Position numbers and translations under genes: made by a program
In this document: positions 60,251 through 64,000 of the stretch, in pieces
How positions within the stretch are numbered: position 1 is the stretch's first letter
Layout of the letters: the number at the start of each line of letters is the position of its first letter
Assembly: GCF_001905465.1 (NCBI RefSeq)
Contig: NZ_LISX01000007.1
Location: 134,891-198,890 of the forward strand
DNA: 64,000 bases
Direction of reading: 5' to 3'
Source of the DNA: Kitasatospora sp. CB01950
GTDB taxonomy: Bacteria; Actinomycetota; Actinomycetes; Streptomycetales; Streptomycetaceae
Notes under the pieces: model-generated
Told to the model about the DNA's origin: nothing
Seen by the model: the letters and a program-made list of their open reading frames with translations, nothing else
Databases searched by the model: none

Positions 60251-62587
60251 CTACTTGCCCAGGCCGGCGCGGCGGAGGGCGTCGGCCATCGCGGAGTTGG
60301 CGGGCGGGGCCGGGGTGCGGTCGGGCTGGCGGCGGTCCTGGCGCGGGGGGCGGGAGTCGCGGCGGGCGCCGCTCTCGCGGGGGCCGGCGGCGGGGCGGGT
60401 CTCGTCGTCGAGGCGCAGAGTGAGGCCGATCCGCTTGCGCTGGACGTCGACGGTGGTGACCTTCGCGCGGACGATGTCGCCGGGCTTCACCACCTCGCGC
60501 GGGTCCTTGACGAAGTTCTTGGACAGCGCGGAGACGTGCACCAGGCCGTCCTGGTGGACGCCGACGTCGACGAACGCGCCGAACGCGGCGACGTTGGTGA
60601 CCACGCCCTCCAGCACCATGCCGACCTCCAGGTCGGAGATCTTCTCCACGCCGTCCTTGAAGGTGGCGGTCTGGAAGGCGGGCCGCGGGTCGCGGCCGGG
60701 CTTGTCGAGTTCGCCGAGGATGTCGGTGACGGTCGGCACGCCGAAGGTGGCGTCGGCGAAGTCGCCGGGCCGCAGCGAGCGCAGCACCGAGCCGTTGCCG
60801 ATCAGCGCGCGCAGGTCGCCGCCGGTGGTGGCGAGGATGCGGCGGACCACGGGGTAGGCCTCGGGGTGCACGGCGGAGGCGTCCAGCGGGTCGTCGCCGT
60901 CGGGGATCCGCAGGAAGCCCGCGCACTGTTCGAACGCCTTGGGGCCGAGCCGGGAGACGTCCTTGAGCGCGCGCCTGGTCCGGAACGGCCCGTTCGCGTC
61001 GCGGTGGGCGACGATGTTGTCGGCGAGCGTGCCGGTGACGCCGGAGACCCGGGTGAGCAGCGGCGCGGAGGCGGTGTTGACGTCCACGCCGACCGCGTTG
61101 ACGCAGTCCTCGACGACGGCGTCCAGCGAGCGGGAGAGCTTGAGTTCGCTCAGGTCGTGCTGGTACTGGCCGACGCCGATCGACTTGGGGTCGATCTTGA
61201 CGAGTTCGGCCAGCGGGTCCTGGAGGCGGCGGGCGATGGAGACCGCGCCGCGGATGGAGACGTCGAGGCCGGGCAGTTCCTGGGCGGCGAACGCGGAGGC
61301 GGAGTACACGGACGCGCCGGCCTCGCTGACCATCACCTTGGTGAGCCCGAGCTCGGGGTGACGCGTGATCAGGTCGGCGGCGAGCCGGTCGGTCTCCCGG
61401 GAGGCGGTGCCGTTGCCGATCGCGACCAGGTCCACCCGGTGCTCGGCGGCGAGCCGGGCCAGCACGGCCAGCGCCGCGTCCCACTTGTTGGCGGGCTGGT
61501 GCGGGTAGATGGTCTCGTACGCGACGACCTTGCCGGTGGCGTCGACGACGGCGACCTTGACGCCGGTGCGGAAGCCCGGGTCGAGGCCCATGGTGGCGCG
61601 GGTGCCGGCGGGGGCGGCGAGCAGCAGGTCGCGGAGGTTGGCGGCGAAGACCCGCACCGCCTCGTCCTCGGCCTCGGCGCGCAGCCGGCTGCGCAGGTCG
61701 ATGCCGAGGCGGACCAGGATGCGGGTGCGCCAGGCCCAGCGGACGGTGTCGGTGAGCCACTTGTCGGCGGGGCGGCCGCGGTCGGCGACGCCGAAGCGGG
61801 CGGAGATCCGCTGCTCGTAGTCGCTCGCGCCGGGCAGGTCGGCCTCCTCGGCGCCGTCGAACGGGGAGAGTTCGAGGTCGAGGGCCTCTTCCTTCTCGCC
61901 GCGCAGCATCGCCAGGATCCGGTGCGAGGGCAGTTTGGTGTAGGGCTCGGCGAAGTCGAAGTAGTCGGCGAACTTGGCGCCGTCCTGCTCCTTGCCGTCG
62001 CGGACCTTGGCGACCAGCCGGCCGCGGGTCCACATGCGTTCGCGCAGCGAGCCGACCAGGTCGGCGTCCTCGCCGAAGCGTTCGACCAGGATGGCGCGGG
62101 CGCCCTCCAGCGCGGCGGCGGCGTCGGCGACCTGCTCGTTCGCGTAGCCGGCGGCGAGCGCGGCCGGGTCCTGCGACGGGTCGGCGAGCAGCGTCTCGGC
62201 GAGCGGTGCGAGGCCGGCCTCGCGGGCGATCTGCGCCTTGGTGCGCCGCTTGGGCTTGTACGGGAGGTAGATGTCCTCCAGCCGGGCCTTGGAGTCGGCG
62301 GCGAGGATCTGCGCGCGCAGCGTGTCGTCGAGCTTGCCCTGGGAGTCGATGGACTCCAGGACGGCGGTGCGGCGCTCCTCGAGTTCGCGCAGGTAGCGCA
62401 GCCGCTCCTCGAGGGTGCGCAGCTGGGTGTCGTCGAGGGCGCCGGTGGCTTCCTTGCGGTACCGGGCGATGAAGGGGACGGTCGCCCCGCCGTCGAGCAG
62501 GCCGACGGCGGCCTGTACCTGGTTCTCGCGGACGCCCAGTTCCTCGGCGATCTTGCGTTCGACGGGCATGGTCACGATGCCGGTCAC
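60251..62587 (-). CDS. tex: Tex-family RNA-binding transcription accessory protein
   Basis: A 778-residue Tex protein. Order of parts: N-terminal helical/HTH region (VERKIAEELGVRENQVQAAVGLLDGGATVPFIARYRKEATGALDDTQLRTLEERL, the family hallmark), YqgF/RNase H-like domain (about 325-460; GLDPGFRTGVKVAVVDATGKVVAYETIYP), helix-hairpin-helix repeats (about 490-640) and S1 RNA-binding domain (about 650-720; GMVLEGVVTNVAAFGAFVDVGVHQDGLVHVS). A disordered Arg/Pro tail ends the protein. Tex binds structured RNA and RNA polymerase-associated complexes. Possible starts are GTG 62587, GTG 62575 or ATG 62569; AAAGGG immediately before 62587 suits a later start better. Confidence 0.95.
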   Translation of the reverse strand: MTGIVTMPVERKIAEELGVRENQVQAAVGLLDGGATVPFIARYRKEATGALDDTQLRTLEERLRYLRELEERRTAVLESIDSQGKLDDTLRAQILAADSKARLEDIYLPYKPKRRTKAQIAREAGLAPLAETLLADPSQDPAALAAGYANEQVADAAAALEGARAILVERFGEDADLVGSLRERMWTRGRLVAKVRDGKEQDGAKFADYFDFAEPYTKLPSHRILAMLRGEKEEALDLELSPFDGAEEADLPGASDYEQRISARFGVADRGRPADKWLTDTVRWAWRTRILVRLGIDLRSRLRAEAEDEAVRVFAANLRDLLLAAPAGTRATMGLDPGFRTGVKVAVVDATGKVVAYETIYPHQPANKWDAALAVLARLAAEHRVDLVAIGNGTASRETDRLAADLITRHPELGLTKVMVSEAGASVYSASAFAAQELPGLDVSIRGAVSIARRLQDPLAELVKIDPKSIGVGQYQHDLSELKLSRSLDAVVEDCVNAVGVDVNTASAPLLTRVSGVTGTLADNIVAHRDANGPFRTRRALKDVSRLGPKAFEQCAGFLRIPDGDDPLDASAVHPEAYPVVRRILATTGGDLRALIGNGSVLRSLRPGDFADATFGVPTVTDILGELDKPGRDPRPAFQTATFKDGVEKISDLEVGMVLEGVVTNVAAFGAFVDVGVHQDGLVHVSALSKNFVKDPREVVKPGDIVRAKVTTVDVQRKRIGLTLRLDDETRPAAGPRESGARRDSRPPRQDRRQPDRTPAPPANSAMADALRRAGLGK

Positions 62588-62831
62588 CCTTTCTGGTGGT
62601 TTCGCTTTCTCGCCCGTGCATTCTGGCAGGTCCGGCGGACGTTCATCGGGCGGGCCGGGTGGTGGGCGGGGGCGTGGCGCGTTCCGGGGACGTGTGCGGA
62701 CACGCGCCGGAGCCGGTCAATCGGCACCCGATTTGTCTGATATGAGGGAGTTCACACGGGTCTCGGCCGATGTCCGGGAGCCCGGCCCACCCCTGCAGCA
62801 CGAGCGCACCACGACCGCCCTGGAGGACACG

Positions 62832-64000
62832 GTGGCGCAGGTCCCCGCCCGGCCGATCCGCTGGACCCGCCCCGCGACCTGGCCCCGCGAGGTCGTCGCG
62901 CTGGCCGCGTACTGGCTCGGCAGCCGGATGGTGATGGTGGCTCTGGTCCGCTCCGGCAAGACCGAGTCCACGGAGGAGGTGGACCGGCTGTACCGCGGCT
63001 GGTCCGAGGTGCTGAGCAGCGGCACCTTCCCGGTGAACGACGTCACCTGGCAGTACCCGCCGGGCGCGGCGCTGTGGATGCTCGCGCCGCGCCTGCTGCC
63101 GTTCCTGACGTACCTCCAGGCGTTCTGGCTGCTGATGCTGCTGGCCGACGCGGTGGCGCAGTGCGCGCTGCTCCGGGTCCCGCTGGGCCGGCCGGGCCGT
63201 TCGACGTCGGGGGCGTGGCTGTGGGCGCTGACGCTGCCGCTGCTGCTCGGACTGCCGTACGGGCGTTACGACGTGGCGGTGACGGGGCTGGCGGTGGTGT
63301 CGCTGTTGCTGCTGCCGGCCCGGCCGCGGCTGGCGGGGGCGCTGGCGGGGATCGGCGCGATGGTGAAGGTGTGGCCGGCGCTGACGGTGCTCGGCACGCC
63401 GCGCGGCCGCACCACCCGGCAGGCCTGGACGGCGACGGCGGCGGCGGCGCTGGGCCTGCTGCTGGTGCTGGCCGCGCTGTTCGACCACGCCTTCGACTTC
63501 CTGCACGCGCAGCGCGCCCGCGGCGTGGAGATCGAGTCGCTGGGCGGCACGGCGTTCCAGGTGGCGCGGCTGTTCGGCTGGCCGGGCCTGGTCCAGCACC
63601 ACTACGGCTCGATGGAGTTCATCGGCCCGTACGTCCGGGAGGCGTCCCAGCTGTCGCTGCTGCTGACGGCCGCCGCGTTCGGCTGGCTGCTGCTGTGGCG
63701 GCTGCGGGCCCGCCGCTGGACGGCCGCCACCCCGTACGACGCGGCGCTGTCCGCGGTGCTGCTGTTCACGCTGACCAGCCGGGTGATCTCGCCGCAGTAC
63801 CTGATCTGGCTGATCGGGCTGGCCGCGGTGTGCCTGTCGGTGCGGGGCACCTGCCAGCGGCCGGTGGCGCTGCTGCTGATCCCGGTGGTGGGGCTGACCA
63901 CCGTCGACTATCCGCTGTTCTTCCAGGCGGCGATGGTCGGCGGCTGGCGGCCGACGGTGGTGATCGTGGCCCGCAACGGGCTGCTGCTGGCGGCGGGCCT
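62832..64000 (+). CDS. GT87-type (DUF2029) polyprenyl-linked glycosyltransferase, membrane protein, 3' end outside window
   Basis: The gene runs off the right edge; about 389 residues are visible. It is a multi-helix membrane protein. WPREVVALAAYWLGSRMVMVALV begins the first helix. NDVTWQYPPGAALWMLAPRLLP (with the YPP motif), GLPYGRYDVAVTGLAVVSLLLL and SRVISPQYLIWLIGLAAV are typical of GT-C glycosyltransferases of the GT87/mannosyltransferase kind, which use polyprenyl-phosphate sugars. GTG 62832 has GGAGG five bases upstream and is preferred. An in-frame ATG at 62742 is possible but lies at a -10-like TGATAT. Probable role is in lipoglycan or envelope polysaccharide synthesis. Confidence 0.82.
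   Translation, partial: MAQVPARPIRWTRPATWPREVVALAAYWLGSRMVMVALVRSGKTESTEEVDRLYRGWSEVLSSGTFPVNDVTWQYPPGAALWMLAPRLLPFLTYLQAFWLLMLLADAVAQCALLRVPLGRPGRSTSGAWLWALTLPLLLGLPYGRYDVAVTGLAVVSLLLLPARPRLAGALAGIGAMVKVWPALTVLGTPRGRTTRQAWTATAAAALGLLLVLAALFDHAFDFLHAQRARGVEIESLGGTAFQVARLFGWPGLVQHHYGSMEFIGPYVREASQLSLLLTAAAFGWLLLWRLRARRWTAATPYDAALSAVLLFTLTSRVISPQYLIWLIGLAAVCLSVRGTCQRPVALLLIPVVGLTTVDYPLFFQAAMVGGWRPTVVIVARNGLLLAAG

Noticed and set aside
60248-62740. 830-codon plus-strand frame opposite tex
   Set aside because: Antisense shadow of a clear Tex gene; no recognisable domain.

Overview
The window is very GC-rich DNA (low 70s percent by eye) with strong G/C preference at third codon positions, long spurious antisense reading frames, TAGNNT/TANNNT -10 boxes and several leaderless genes. 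Together with the gene families present this points to a chromosome of the Streptomycetaceae (Streptomyces, Kitasatospora or a close relative). No rRNA, tRNA, CRISPR array, transposase or phage gene was seen. It looks like a chromosomal arm or flank mixing housekeeping and accessory genes.

Layout. 0-5.6 kb: the tail of a multicopper oxidase, an SDR oxidoreductase, a zinc-ribbon protein and two overlapping genes for related membrane proteins of unknown role. 5.7-11.7 kb: a UvrA-like ABC ATPase, a HEAT-repeat/GNAT fusion, and a divergent HxlR regulator/NmrA-like reductase pair. 11.7-14.6 kb: a metal-efflux module (NmtR-like ArsR sensor, P1B-4 ATPase, thioredoxin-like ferredoxin) built around one palindromic operator. 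14.7-17.1 kb: VOC and DinB-like proteins, then a 2-oxoglutarate/Fe(II)-type oxygenase preceded by a short leader peptide of the actinobacterial cysteine-attenuator type. 17.2-23.7 kb: a MerR regulator and a four-gene fatty-acid or branched-acid beta-oxidation operon (CoA transferase/racemase, acyl-CoA dehydrogenase, thiolase, FadB-like fusion). The MerR promoter and the operon promoter share an 11-bp sequence.

23.8-29.5 kb: a GNAT protein, a hairpin-forming intergenic repeat, a PucR regulator divergent from an EthA-like Baeyer-Villiger monooxygenase, a DUF1876 protein, a Pr6Pr membrane protein and an IclR regulator. 29.6-32.8 kb: a carbohydrate ABC importer without its own ATPase. 32.9-34.7 kb: an AroA-type EPSP synthase with an unusual active-site loop and a doubtful orphan ORF. 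34.7-45.7 kb: a probable oligosaccharide-utilisation locus. It has an ABC importer with a D-2-hydroxyacid dehydrogenase, divergent from a DUF2264 protein and a TIM-barrel isomerase, plus a DeoR-headed sensor-regulator and a shortened secreted beta-helix protein. GATCA/TTCGATC repeats recur at the promoters. A hexapeptide-repeat protein and an unknown protein are interspersed.

45.8-52.7 kb: two divergent ABC-F proteins (one with a roughly 240-nt leader), a nitroreductase, a GNAT protein, and a TetR/azoreductase pair. 52.8-56.2 kb: a 1,112-residue HEAT-type protein. 56.4-59.5 kb: the most interesting unit, a small secreted protein of unknown family followed by a three-gene ABC transporter. Its ATPase gene carries a TTA codon, the hallmark of bldA-dependent developmental control. 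It is set off by AT-richer flanks and an intercistronic stem-loop. 59.6-64 kb: a leaderless Nudix hydrolase, the Tex RNA-binding protein and a partial GT87-type membrane glycosyltransferase.
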